This document shows positions 53,532 to 62,076 of a stretch of 64,000 nucleotides of DNA, in pieces. The DNA is from Pseudomonas sp. KBW05 (lineage in GTDB: Bacteria; Pseudomonadota; Gammaproteobacteria; Pseudomonadales; Pseudomonadaceae), in NCBI RefSeq assembly GCF_003852405.1, contig NZ_QAJM01000010.1, forward strand, positions 204 through 64,203, in the 5' to 3' direction. The notes under the pieces are model-generated. The model ran no database searches. It was not told the DNA's origin and worked only from the letters and a program-made list of their open reading frames with translations. Every line of letters begins with the position of its first letter. Position 1 is the first letter of the stretch. Position numbers and translations under genes: made by a program.

Positions 53532-55469
53532 TTAAAGGTCCTGCAAATGGGCTTCGGCCCACTCGCGTACCTCGGCATACGGATAGTCTTCCAGCACAGC
53601 AAAACCCGGAATACCCCGCGCCTTCAACTTGGTAAACAACGGCACGCTGATCCCGCCGAGGAACCGCGTTAGGCGTTCCGCTTCGGGCAGTTGCCCGGTG
53701 TGCTGATGATGCCTGTGGATAAAATCACCGCACAGTCCCATGAAGTTTTTATCCACAAGCGGCGGCAAAGCGGGCGGCGCCGGCAAGTGCGCGACATGGC
53801 CATGGCAGACCGAGCAATGCCCGCAGCGCTGCGGCGCGTTTTCATCGCCAAAATACTGCGCCAGGCGCTGCCCCAGACAGTGCTCGGTGGCGAACAGGTC
53901 GAGCATGGCGTGAATCCGCGCCACCTCGCCGACCTCGTGCTGCTTGAAGCCTGTGTATAACTCGGCGCTCAACGCCTGTGGATCAAAATCCGTGTCCAGC
54001 AGGCTGTAGACCTCGGTCATCTGCTTGCTTTCCAACTCGATCAGGCCCTGTTCCTGGAAGTAATCCAGGGCTTTCACCACGCGGTCGCGCCCGGCGTTGT
54101 GCTGTTGATACAACGCCTCGAAATCCACCGTGGCCCAGGTCCTGGCACGCTTGCACACCTCGACGATCGCCGCGACAAACTGCTGCCGCTCGCCGCTAAA
54201 CCTTGCCAACAACGCATCGGGCTCGATCAGGTACTTGAAGCGGTATTCCGCATAAAACGCGTAGCGCGGCGCAATCACGCCCTTGAGCTCCAACTGCACC
54301 AACAGCGTCTTCAGCGGCAGCTCGCGGATGTTGCTGTGGTCCGACAGCGACCGCAGCAGAAACTCCCACTGCCCATCGCCCCGCGCTGCCTGCAACTCCT
54401 CCAGCACACGGCGAATGCCGTCCTGCTCCGGCGTATCGCCATACACGAAGTTTTCCAGCACGTTGAGGCTGTCGCGGTTGGCCAGCACCAGGCAATCGGA
54501 CGGCTGCCCATCACGCCCCGCGCGGCCGATCTCCTGGCTGTAGTTCTCGATGGATTTGGGCAGGTCGAAGTGCACCACATTGCGGATATCACTCTTGTCG
54601 ATGCCCATGCCAAACGCGATGGTGGCGACGATGCAATTGGAACGCCCACCCATGAAGCGCTGCTGGATACTCTCGCGTTTATCGTGAGGCAGACCCGCGT
54701 GATAGGCCTCAGCCTGGAGGCCATTGCGATTGAGGTGCTCGGCAATCTGCTCGGCGGTTTTTTGCAGGGTCACGTAGACGATGCTCGGCTGGTTCGCCCG
54801 CTCGCTCATCCACTGCACCAGGCGTCGGCGCTTGTCCGCCCCACTGACTGGCTCCACCAGCAAGTTGAGATTGGGCCTGTAGAAGCCTGTGGTGACCACA
54901 TCGCCTGGCGCTATGGCGAACTTCGCCTGCATGTCGGCAATCACCTTGGGCGTTGCTGTAGCCGTCAACAGCAGGGCCTGTGGGATATTGAACTGACGCT
55001 GGTAGTCCGGCAGCTTCAAATAGTCCGGCCGGAAGTTGTGGCCCCATTCGGAAATACAGTGCGCCTCGTCCACCACCAACAGCGAAATCTGCACGCTTTG
55101 CAGGAAGTTGCGAAAGCGCTCGTTCTTCAAGCGCTCCACGGAAATCATCAGAATCTTCAACTCACCCGAACGCGCACGGGCCATCACATCATTGGCCTGT
55201 TCGCGGCTCTGCGCCGAATCGATGCTGCCCGCCGAAATGCCATGGCGTTGCAAAAAACCCAACTGGTCCTGCATCAACGCCAACAACGGCGACACCACCA
55301 GTGTCAGGTGTGGCAACAGCACTGCCGACAGCTGGTAGCACAGGGACTTGCCTGAGCCAGTGGGGAAAATCGCGGCGGCAGAACGGCCGGCCAGCACGGC
55401 GCTGACCGTCTGTTCCTGGCCCAAACGAAACTGTGGATAACCAAAGACCTGCTGGAGGGTGTCGTGCAT
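53532..55469 (-). CDS. recQ: RecQ-type ATP-dependent DNA helicase
   Basis: 645 residues from the ATG at 55469, chosen because CGGAG lies upstream and FGYPQFRLGQEQ, the normal RecQ N-terminus, follows. Helicase motifs: IFPTGSGKSLCYQ (Walker A), VVDEAHCISEWGH (DExH), LTATATP, and ENYSQEIGRAGRDGQPSD (motif VI). A zinc-binding segment with cysteines (HCLGQRLAQYFGDE, RCGHCSVCHGH) follows. The C-terminal region (about 590-645, TRFLGGISVPLFTKLKARGI) looks HRDC-like. It unwinds DNA in recombination repair. It is divergent from a subtilase gene. Confidence 0.93.
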   Translation of the reverse strand: MHDTLQQVFGYPQFRLGQEQTVSAVLAGRSAAAIFPTGSGKSLCYQLSAVLLPHLTLVVSPLLALMQDQLGFLQRHGISAGSIDSAQSREQANDVMARARSGELKILMISVERLKNERFRNFLQSVQISLLVVDEAHCISEWGHNFRPDYLKLPDYQRQFNIPQALLLTATATPKVIADMQAKFAIAPGDVVTTGFYRPNLNLLVEPVSGADKRRRLVQWMSERANQPSIVYVTLQKTAEQIAEHLNRNGLQAEAYHAGLPHDKRESIQQRFMGGRSNCIVATIAFGMGIDKSDIRNVVHFDLPKSIENYSQEIGRAGRDGQPSDCLVLANRDSLNVLENFVYGDTPEQDGIRRVLEELQAARGDGQWEFLLRSLSDHSNIRELPLKTLLVQLELKGVIAPRYAFYAEYRFKYLIEPDALLARFSGERQQFVAAIVEVCKRARTWATVDFEALYQQHNAGRDRVVKALDYFQEQGLIELESKQMTEVYSLLDTDFDPQALSAELYTGFKQHEVGEVARIHAMLDLFATEHCLGQRLAQYFGDENAPQRCGHCSVCHGHVAHLPAPPALPPLVDKNFMGLCGDFIHRHHQHTGQLPEAERLTRFLGGISVPLFTKLKARGIPGFAVLEDYPYAEVREWAEAHLQDL

Positions 55470-55634
55470 GAAACTGTCACTCCGTTGACCGCTGAACATG
55501 TCAAAAACATAGACCAGCGGCCTGGAAAAAGTCGGGGATATAACGCTACAAACTGATACAGAGAAAACCAGCAGGCCCGCGCAAAAACGCAGACAGTAGC
55601 ACGCTTGATCACCTACCCCGACAAGGAGTCGTGA

Positions 55635-56696
55635 ATGCCTCAATGCCACCACCCCAAGCTCATGCTGTCACTGCAACGCCTCGGCCTGCTCGCGCTGCCT
55701 ATGATTCTGCTCGGTTGCACTACACCGTCCAAACCCCTGCCCGCCGAGCCGGACACCCACACCTTCGAAACCCACGAATACCTCGCGGAAACAGCCCTGC
55801 CCATCGTCAAGGCCTCGGCCCTCTACGCACGGGGCGGCACCGGCCAGGGCGTGAAAGTGGCGCTGATCGACTCGGGCCTCAACCAGGGGTTGCCCGAATT
55901 CCGCGGGCGAGTGGCCGACCCAGGCTACGATTTTGTCCGCCAACAACCTGGCACGATTGATATCAAGGGCCATGGCACCCAGATGGCCGGCATCCTCGCC
56001 GCCAACAAGGATGACCAGGGCATGCATGGGATTGCCTTCAACGCACAGCTCATTCCCATGCGCTTCGGCGATGACAAGGAGCCGTTCTACTTCGACAGTG
56101 AAATCGCCCAGGCCTGGTCCCTCTCATACGCCAAAGGCGCACGCATTTTCAGCAACTCATGGGCAAACCCCATCGAAGCCAACACCAATGAAATCCCCGT
56201 GTATGAACGCTTGATGGGTGACTCGCTGAGCGTGGCGAAAAAGCTGGTGGCAGAGGGTGCAGTGTTTGTCTTCTCCACGGGCAATGAAATCAAGCGTGAG
56301 CCCCTGGCCGAGCCTGGCCTGCCAACGCTGGTACCCGAACTGGAAAAAGGCTGGATTGCCGTGATGGCGCTCAAGAATGACGGCACGGCCATCAATCTCA
56401 AATCCAATTATTGCGGCCTGGCTGCACGCTGGTGCATCGCCGTGCCGGGTGGCGATGGTGGCGCAGGGTTGTTGACCACTCACAAAGACGGCAGCTATGG
56501 ACCAACCGCCGGCACCTCGCCAGCCGCTGCATTGGTCAGCGGCGCACTGGCCGCGTTACAGAGCCGCTTTCCTGAAATGACGCCACAACAGGTTCGCGAG
56601 CGCTTGCTCAACACCGCCAATCGAACAGGCATCTACGCCAACAGCGAAGCCTATGGGCGCGGGTTGATGGACCTGGAAGCGGCCTCACGCCTGTAA
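55635..56696 (+). CDS. S8 (subtilisin-like) serine protease, lipoprotein
   Basis: 353 residues. The N-terminus has a lipoprotein signal (MILLGC, Cys28). The S8 triad is visible: Asp79 in VALIDSGL, His113 in GHGTQMAGILA and Ser295 in AGTSPAAALVSG. It lacks long pro- or C-terminal extensions, so it is short for a secreted subtilase, and is probably anchored to the outer membrane. The ATG at 55635 follows AAGGAG. It is divergent from recQ with 165 bp between. Substrate unknown. Confidence 0.88.
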   Translation: MPQCHHPKLMLSLQRLGLLALPMILLGCTTPSKPLPAEPDTHTFETHEYLAETALPIVKASALYARGGTGQGVKVALIDSGLNQGLPEFRGRVADPGYDFVRQQPGTIDIKGHGTQMAGILAANKDDQGMHGIAFNAQLIPMRFGDDKEPFYFDSEIAQAWSLSYAKGARIFSNSWANPIEANTNEIPVYERLMGDSLSVAKKLVAEGAVFVFSTGNEIKREPLAEPGLPTLVPELEKGWIAVMALKNDGTAINLKSNYCGLAARWCIAVPGGDGGAGLLTTHKDGSYGPTAGTSPAAALVSGALAALQSRFPEMTPQQVRERLLNTANRTGIYANSEAYGRGLMDLEAASRL

Positions 56697-56712
56697 CCGC
56701 CGCCCAAACAAA

Positions 56713-56735
56713 CAACGCGCCACCAGGGCGCGTTG
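56713..56735. terminator. Hairpin between convergent genes
   Basis: CAACGCGCC (56713-56721) pairs with GGCGCGTTG (56727-56735). There is no strong T-tract; it is probably a weak bidirectional terminator. Confidence 0.5.
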
Positions 56736-56760
56736 TCGATAAAGCGTAGGGCGTTGACGA

Positions 56761-57936
56761 TCAGCGGTTTTTCACACGCTCAATCGCCGTGTCATACACC
56801 GGATTGGCCTTCTGCTCCTTGGCCAACTGGTAGTGGCGCAACGCATCCTGGAACTGCCCGGCCGCTTCATAGATCCGCGCAATGTTGTAGTAAGACCCGG
56901 CACGCACGGTCGCCGCATTGGCACCCGACGCCAACGCGATGGCCTTGCGGTTGGCCCAGATCGACTCGGCTGTGTTGCCGGCCTTCTGATACGCCAGACC
57001 GAGGTTGCCGTAAGCCTTGCCGAAGCTGTTATCCAGATCGATGGCCTGGCGGAAGTAATCGATCGCCTGGTCCAGGTTACCCGCCTGGTAGGCCGCTTCG
57101 CCTTTCAGGTTCAGCTTCTTCGCATCAGCCTGTACGGACGAACTGACAACCACTTCAGTGACGGCCACGCTGTCATCCAGCAACGGTTTGACTTCGTTCA
57201 GCACATTTGCCGCATCCACGGTGACGCCGGTGAAGCTGTTGATGTCCTGGAAGTCGCCGCTGCCGGTCATGCGGAACACGGTCCACAGGTTGCCGGTGCG
57301 GTTTTTCGGCACGTAGTAGGTGCGTACCAGGGATTGCCCCATGTACACGAACACCTTGGCCTCGCTGTCGGACAGCTGGCTCGAATTCGGGTAGGACTGG
57401 TTGGAGTAGTCATGCACGGCATACACGTAGCTTTCGCCGTAGTGTTTTTTCTGCAGGGTGATGGTTTCCGGGCCGTAGCTGTCGGTGTCATCGACGTCCA
57501 GCTCGGCATCAGTGCCCTTTTTGCTGGCGTAGTAGATGTTGTTGCCCGGGAAAATCATGTGGGAGTCGAGGTCTGACGGGTTGCGGCCCCAGGTCAGCAC
57601 GACGCGCAGGCCGTCGAGGTTTTCCATCACCGGGCTGATCGCGTAGGTCATGCCCTTGCATGGGCACTTCACCACCAGGTTGGAATAGCCGGGCTTCTTG
57701 ATGATCAGCAGGCTGCTGCCATCATCGGCGGCCGCGCTGGTGAGGACCACCTGGCCTTGGGCGTTGGTGCGGCCCACGACGTTTTGCGCGCCGTTGCGTT
57801 GCAGCAGCACTTCGGCGTCGGCGATTTTCTGGTCCTTGACCACTGCGCTGAGCACTTCAATCGGCAACTGTTCGGCCTGGACTGAAAACGCTACCGCACA
57901 CAATGACATCGCCGAGGCGACACGAAGCAAACCCAT
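56761..57936 (-). CDS. Periplasmic TPR protein with DUF2135/YfaP-like domain
   Basis: 391 residues: signal peptide (MGLLRVASAMSLCAVAFSVQA), a carboxypeptidase-regulatory-like beta domain (about 25-95, VLLQRNGAQNVVGRTNAQGQ), then a DUF2135/YfaP-like domain (about 105-240, VVLTWGRNPSDLDSHMIFPG, GPETITLQKKHYGESYVYAV). The C-terminus has three or four TPR repeats (about 265-391, AAYQAGNLDQAIDYFRQAID, SYYNIARIYEAAGQFQDALR). TPRs usually scaffold protein complexes. Function is unknown. Confidence 0.8.
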   Translation of the reverse strand: MGLLRVASAMSLCAVAFSVQAEQLPIEVLSAVVKDQKIADAEVLLQRNGAQNVVGRTNAQGQVVLTSAAADDGSSLLIIKKPGYSNLVVKCPCKGMTYAISPVMENLDGLRVVLTWGRNPSDLDSHMIFPGNNIYYASKKGTDAELDVDDTDSYGPETITLQKKHYGESYVYAVHDYSNQSYPNSSQLSDSEAKVFVYMGQSLVRTYYVPKNRTGNLWTVFRMTGSGDFQDINSFTGVTVDAANVLNEVKPLLDDSVAVTEVVVSSSVQADAKKLNLKGEAAYQAGNLDQAIDYFRQAIDLDNSFGKAYGNLGLAYQKAGNTAESIWANRKAIALASGANAATVRAGSYYNIARIYEAAGQFQDALRHYQLAKEQKANPVYDTAIERVKNR

Positions 57937-58111
57937 GCTTAACTCCCTTTAAGTAGTGGGCGGAATCGCCCTACAAGATTTTGCGCTGCAACATACGCTG
58001 AATTCAGCGAGCTGGCAGTTTTTTTGTACAAAATGTGACGTGGTTTTTATCGCGCCAGCCCTCAGAAGCATTGCGCTACAATCAAGGCTTGCTACCCAGG
58101 AGTACGCTGCG

Positions 58112-58282
58112 ATGAGCGAACCGACGTTTGAGCAAAAACAGGATCATTACCACAAGATCCGCCGGTCCAATTACCTGGCCAGCCTGCGCCTGGAGGGGTT
58201 CGACACCCAACCGGCCGATGTCGACAAGCCCCTGCCGACCCGCGAAGCCGTCCTTGCCAAGTACCGCGACACCCCACGCTGA
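58112..58282 (+). CDS. Fic antitoxin (FicA/YhfG-like)
   Basis: 56 residues. The inhibitory helix carries SLRLEG (Ser24-x3-Glu28-Gly29), the [S/T]xxxE[G/N] motif whose glutamate blocks ATP binding in class I Fic proteins. Context: the last base of its TGA is the first base of the Fic ATG. A longer in-frame start at 57956 has no support. It should keep the adjacent Fic protein inactive. Confidence 0.85.
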   Translation: MSEPTFEQKQDHYHKIRRSNYLASLRLEGFDTQPADVDKPLPTREAVLAKYRDTPR

Positions 58283-58881
58283 TGCTCGACAAATATGGCG
58301 TGGGCCAGGACCCGTACTGCTATCCCGGTAGCAGCGTCCTGCGCAACCGCCTCGATTTGCACGACGAAGCCCGCCTGCACCAGGCTGAGCGGGAACTCTC
58401 CGAAATCGCCGTAGGCAACCTCCCGCTCTTCCCACCGCCCTACGACCTCGATCGCCTGCAGCACATCCACCGCATCCTGTTCGGCGACCTCTACGACTGG
58501 GCCGGCGAACTGCGCAGCGTCAACATCCAGAAAGGCGACACCCTGTTCTGCACCCCGGAACGCATCCCACCGGAAGCGGCGAAAATCATCGGGCATATGG
58601 AAGCGGCCAACTGGTACGTCGGCGCGACCCAGGCCGAGTTGGTGACGCAGATTGCCGAGGCGTACGGCGACCTCAACGTCATCCATCCCTTCCGCGAAGG
58701 CAACGGCCGGGCACAGCGGATTTTGTTTGAACAAATCATTGTGAATGCGGGGTTTTCGGTGAACTGGTGGCTGGTGAAACACGCCGCGTGGGTACCGGCG
58801 AATATTGATGCAGTGGCGTGTGATTATCGGGGGTTGGAGGCGATTTTTGAGCGGTGTATCAGCAGGCCTGCCAGCAATTAA
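58282..58881 (+). CDS. Fic-family AMP-transferase (FicT-like)
   Basis: 199 residues with the Fic core HPFREGNGR (His135-Arg143), the flap around SVNIQKGDTLFC and the 'RIPPEAAKIIGHME' segment. Class I Fic proteins with a separate antitoxin adenylylate targets such as DNA gyrase and topoisomerase IV. The target here is unknown. It is translationally coupled to the antitoxin gene. A different type of REP-like repeat follows 24 bp downstream. Confidence 0.9.
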   Translation: MLDKYGVGQDPYCYPGSSVLRNRLDLHDEARLHQAERELSEIAVGNLPLFPPPYDLDRLQHIHRILFGDLYDWAGELRSVNIQKGDTLFCTPERIPPEAAKIIGHMEAANWYVGATQAELVTQIAEAYGDLNVIHPFREGNGRAQRILFEQIIVNAGFSVNWWLVKHAAWVPANIDAVACDYRGLEAIFERCISRPASN

Positions 58882-59192
58882 TCGCTCCCAGCCACACCGC
58901 TGAACCTGTGGGAGCTGGCTTGTCGAGTCGTCGCACCGCTGCGATGGCGGTGTATCAGCCGATAATTCCCTACCTGACCCACCGCCATCGCGGGCAAGCC
59001 CGGCTCCCACAGTTGGCGCGATTTTCCTGTGAAATCACTGCCAAGCTGCCAACGCCGGACGCCGCTGTAAGAAACCTCCAAACACCGTGACATCCGCGTC
59101 TGAAACTGCTTAAAACACTCACGCGCCCCTCTACAAAACCCATATTCGCCTGTCCGAAACTAGCGCCCTTTCCACGGCCTGGACAACACCCT
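58882..59192. other. 311-bp gap with a repeat, before an unrecognised operon
   Basis: It contains the inverted repeat at 58906-59012. Right of it I see no gene; the promoter of the 59193 operon must lie here. Confidence 0.6.
58906..59012. repeat. REPIN-like inverted repeat, divergent class
   Basis: CTGTGGGAGCTGGCTTG on the left pairs with CAAGCCCGGCTCCCACAG on the right. The arms differ from the four main copies (AGCTGGCTTG rather than AGCGGGCTTGCTCG), so this is a second subfamily. Confidence 0.85.
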
Positions 59193-59684
59193 ATGAACAT
59201 CGAAAGGACTCAATACATCGGCCACTACGGCGTCACTTTCACCGTGCTGCGCGTTGCTGTTTTACCTGCCGATCGGAACGCGCTGGCAAACCTCTGCCTA
59301 CTAGACGCTGGCGCGTCCGCAAATAAGGTCCGCCAACAACTGGTGGATCTCTACGGAAAAATGCTTGCTCGCGATTTGCCTTGCAGGATGACTATCGCGA
59401 TCACCAAACCGCTAACCCGACAGCAGGCGGATCTGTTCAATGAGCGCGGGACCATCATCGCTGTGTTGCTAGCGGGGGCTTTCAGTGCGCCAATTCATCC
59501 ATTTTCGAAACCCGTGGCACGCGTCGCGGCCACAACTGTGGGCGTAATCACCAAAAGCTTCATTCGCACCTATCACGCAGGCGATGTGGTTATTGGAATT
59601 GAAGCGCAGGTCGAAGGTGGGATAGGCCCCCAGCGCTCCATGTCTGCAATGGTTATTCCATTCATGGGGGGCATCACCCGATGA
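59193..59684 (+). CDS. Unrecognised protein, first gene of a membrane-protein cluster
   Basis: 163 residues. I do not recognise a family. It has a hydrophobic, Gly/Ala-rich middle (TIIAVLLAGAFSAPIHPF) and a C-terminal VVIGIEAQVEGGIGPQRSMSAMV segment. A weak similarity in size and position to small effectors encoded before membrane partners is only an impression. It overlaps the next gene by 4 bp, so it is co-expressed with the two DUF1493-like genes. Its composition is more AT-rich than the neighbourhood. Confidence 0.6.
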   Translation: MNIERTQYIGHYGVTFTVLRVAVLPADRNALANLCLLDAGASANKVRQQLVDLYGKMLARDLPCRMTIAITKPLTRQQADLFNERGTIIAVLLAGAFSAPIHPFSKPVARVAATTVGVITKSFIRTYHAGDVVIGIEAQVEGGIGPQRSMSAMVIPFMGGITR

Positions 59685-60316
59685 TGGAGTACCTGCAATG
59701 GCTGATTTTTATTGTGTTGAACGTTTTCATCGACAACAAAATACGCGCGCAAAACCTAAGGAAGTATGTCGGTTTGTCTCTGCTAGCCACAGGGCTGGCC
59801 TGTGCAATATGGCTCCCTTACTGGGCGCACGAAGCCCAGTTGCCCAGCGTGCCGATAGGCGCAATCCTATTAGGTTCGGGACTGTTCCTGGACCGACACC
59901 GCTACAATCGAACCCAATCCGCTCACCCACTGCTTGTGGCACCCACGCTTAACTTGGCCGCCGATTTCCCAGACGACCCCCTCATGCTTCATCTTCTGCA
60001 ACTCATACATGAAGATGTGGGCCTGCCCAAGCACCAGGCCATTAACCTCAATACCTCAATCAACCACGACCTCGGCTGTAGCAGTAGCGAGGCCAGACGA
60101 TTGATGGCAGCGCTGAAACAAGATTTCGGTTTGAAACTCGGTGACTATAAAAGCAACCGCTACTTCAAGCGCCGAGGTTTCGACGTCTATTTGCGATATG
60201 TAGAAAGAGGGTGCGAAGGCAAGACGCCACTCACCATCAACATGCTCTACCAAGCCATCAAAGCCAAACGCTGGGACTCTGAGACGCTCGAAGCAATCGG
60301 TTACCCGTCGTCATGA
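59681..60316 (+). CDS. DUF1493-like protein with two N-terminal membrane spans, copy A
   Basis: 211 residues. Two membrane segments (about 4-20 and 30-50, VGLSLLATGLACAIWLPYW) plus a third weaker one (VPIGAILLGSGLFL) are followed by a soluble C-terminal half (about 95-205). That half reads LLQLIHEDVGLPKHQAINL, SINHDLGCSSSEARRLMAAL, DYKSNRYFKRRGFDVYL, a pattern I associate with DUF1493. The next gene is a clear paralogue. It overlaps both neighbours by 4 bp. Confidence 0.75.
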   Translation: MMEYLQWLIFIVLNVFIDNKIRAQNLRKYVGLSLLATGLACAIWLPYWAHEAQLPSVPIGAILLGSGLFLDRHRYNRTQSAHPLLVAPTLNLAADFPDDPLMLHLLQLIHEDVGLPKHQAINLNTSINHDLGCSSSEARRLMAALKQDFGLKLGDYKSNRYFKRRGFDVYLRYVERGCEGKTPLTINMLYQAIKAKRWDSETLEAIGYPSS

Positions 60317-60942
60317 GTATCTATCTGCAAACAGCCTTTTTCCTCGGCCTTTACTTGCTGCTGCATCTACAAATCACAGACCCCACCCTCAGAAAGCGTT
60401 TCGCACTCACATTTCTCGTGGCCGGGCTCACTTTGATGTTCCTACTACCCTACGTAGCGGTGATTCTCAGAATGCCCTTCCTACCTGTCTTCGTATTCTT
60501 GATAGGCTTGGCACTCTTCATCACCCGAAACCAATACCGCCTGCAACGCGACCATCCCCCTCACCCACTCCTGCGTGCCCCCACCATGAACCTCGCCGCC
60601 GACTTCCCCGAAGACCTCGCCATGCAGCAACTCCTGCAACTGCTGCACGAAGAAATCGGCCTGCCGAAACACAAGACCCTGCGCCTGCAAACCTCGATCA
60701 ACTTCGACCTCGGTTGCGACGGCGCGGAGGCCAAGCAGTTCATGGAAGCCGTGGAGGAGGAGTTTGCCCTCGATATGGGCGACTACGACGCCTATCGTTA
60801 CTTCAACCCGCCGGTGTTCGATGTCTTCCTGAAGCACCGCGCCAAGGGCCGCGGCGACAAAATCCCACTGACCATCGGCATGCTGTACCTGGCGATCAAG
60901 ACCCACAGCTGGGACACGCAAACCCTGGAAAACCTCAGCTGA
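60313..60942 (+). CDS. DUF1493-like protein with N-terminal membrane spans, copy B
   Basis: 209 residues, paralogue of the preceding gene: LLQLLHEEIGLPKHKTLRL, SINFDLGCDGAEAKQFMEAV, DYDAYRYFNPPVFDVFL align with copy A across the C-terminal half. The N-terminal spans (TAFFLGLYLLLHLQI, FALTFLVAGLTLMFLLPYV, VFVFLIGLALFITR) are less alike. The DNA of its second half is noticeably more GC-rich than its first half or copy A, as if the two halves had different histories. Function unknown. Confidence 0.75.
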   Translation: MSIYLQTAFFLGLYLLLHLQITDPTLRKRFALTFLVAGLTLMFLLPYVAVILRMPFLPVFVFLIGLALFITRNQYRLQRDHPPHPLLRAPTMNLAADFPEDLAMQQLLQLLHEEIGLPKHKTLRLQTSINFDLGCDGAEAKQFMEAVEEEFALDMGDYDAYRYFNPPVFDVFLKHRAKGRGDKIPLTIGMLYLAIKTHSWDTQTLENLS

Positions 60943-60968
60943 CCCCATCAGAGGGAAGGAACAAGTGA

Positions 60969-61076
60969 CCTGTGGCGAGGGAGCTTGCTCCCGCTGGACT
61001 GCGCAGCAGTCCCAGCTTTTTCAACAAAGACGGGGCCGCTTCGCGACCCAACGGGAGCAAGCTCCCTCGCCACAGG
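60969..61076. repeat. REP-like inverted repeat, third class
   Basis: CCTGTGGCGAGGGAGCTTGC on the left and its complement GCAAGCTCCCTCGCCACAGG on the right are perfect inverted repeats around a central part with further pairing. The arms are unrelated to the other REPIN classes in the window. Confidence 0.85.
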
Positions 61077-61155
61077 TAGGATGTTCGCTCTCGACCCCCC
61101 TGCATTCGATCTGCGCTAATCTGGCGAGCCACGCACGAAACAACAAGGACCTTAC

Positions 61156-62019
61156 ATGGACGTAACAATGGGCCTGCTGGCCGCCTTGCTCTGGGGCGGC
61201 ACGGACTTCCTCGTGGGCCTCAACGCCCGCGCCGTCGGCGTTAAACGCGCGGTGTACTTCGGCCAAGCCCTCGGCTTTTTGATCATGACCCTGTTACTCG
61301 TTATCTTCCCGGCCTTCCTCTTCAAGTCCCTTGATGCCCCGCTGAGCGTCTGGCTCCTCGGCATCGCCGCCGCACTGTTCACCGTCTCCGGCGCCCTCGC
61401 ACTGTCCAAGGCGTTCGCCCTGGGCAAAGCCGCCATCGTCGCGCCACTGGTGACGTCCTACGGCGTAGTCACCACGCTGCTGTCCTGGGCCAGCGGTGAG
61501 CACATCAGCCTGCTTCAACTGGGCTGCATCGCCCTGTGCGTGATCGGCGTGATCCTCTCCAGCCTCCACAAGGACAACGGCGTCCCCCACAACAACCCAC
61601 GGCTGTCCATCGCCTACGCCATGCTCGCCGCAACGCTGTACGGCACCAGCTTCTGGCTGCAAGGCCGATACACGCTGCCGGCGCTGGGGCCGATCAGCAT
61701 GTTGTGGCTGGGTTATCTGGTGGGCCTGTGCGTGCTGGTGATGATGGTGCTGAGGATCAAGGATGGCCTGAAAATCCCGCCGCTGAAAAACTGCGCGACG
61801 TTGACCGGGGCGAGCTTGATGAACCTGGGTGGGTTCTCGGCGTTTTCGTGGGGGGCGATGGCGGGGTCAGTGTCGGTGGTGACGGTGATCAGTACGTTGT
61901 CGGGGGGGATTGCGGCGATTCTGGGGTTTGTGTTTTTCAAGGAGCGGTTGTCGGCGGTGCAGGTGTTGGGGGTTGTACTCGTACTCGTCGGCGCCGTGGT
62001 CCTGCACATCGCCAACTAA
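61156..62019 (+). CDS. EamA-family (DMT) transporter
   Basis: 287 residues with ten predicted membrane segments in two five-helix EamA repeats, e.g. GLLAALLWGGTDFLVGLNA at the start of the first and ISIAYAMLAATLYGTSFWLQ-like sequence at the start of the second. DMT exporters move small metabolites or amino acids; the substrate is unknown. The ATG at 61156 follows AAGGACC. It is convergent with pckA, with a strong shared terminator between. Confidence 0.9.
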   Translation: MDVTMGLLAALLWGGTDFLVGLNARAVGVKRAVYFGQALGFLIMTLLLVIFPAFLFKSLDAPLSVWLLGIAAALFTVSGALALSKAFALGKAAIVAPLVTSYGVVTTLLSWASGEHISLLQLGCIALCVIGVILSSLHKDNGVPHNNPRLSIAYAMLAATLYGTSFWLQGRYTLPALGPISMLWLGYLVGLCVLVMMVLRIKDGLKIPPLKNCATLTGASLMNLGGFSAFSWGAMAGSVSVVTVISTLSGGIAAILGFVFFKERLSAVQVLGVVLVLVGAVVLHIAN

Positions 62020-62032
62020 CCTCCCGCGCACA

Positions 62033-62061
62033 AAAAAGCCGCCTACAAGAGGCGGCTTTTT
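62033..62061. terminator. Bidirectional intrinsic terminator
   Basis: AAAAAGCCGCCT (62033-62044) pairs with AGGCGGCTTTTT (62050-62061) around ACAAG. It serves the EamA gene and, in reverse, pckA. Confidence 0.92.
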
Positions 62062-62076
62062 CACAACGATCGAATC

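Noticed and set aside
60714-60968. Plus-strand frame inside DUF1493-like copy B in another phase
   Set aside because: The paralogy of the main frame with copy A fixes the real frame.
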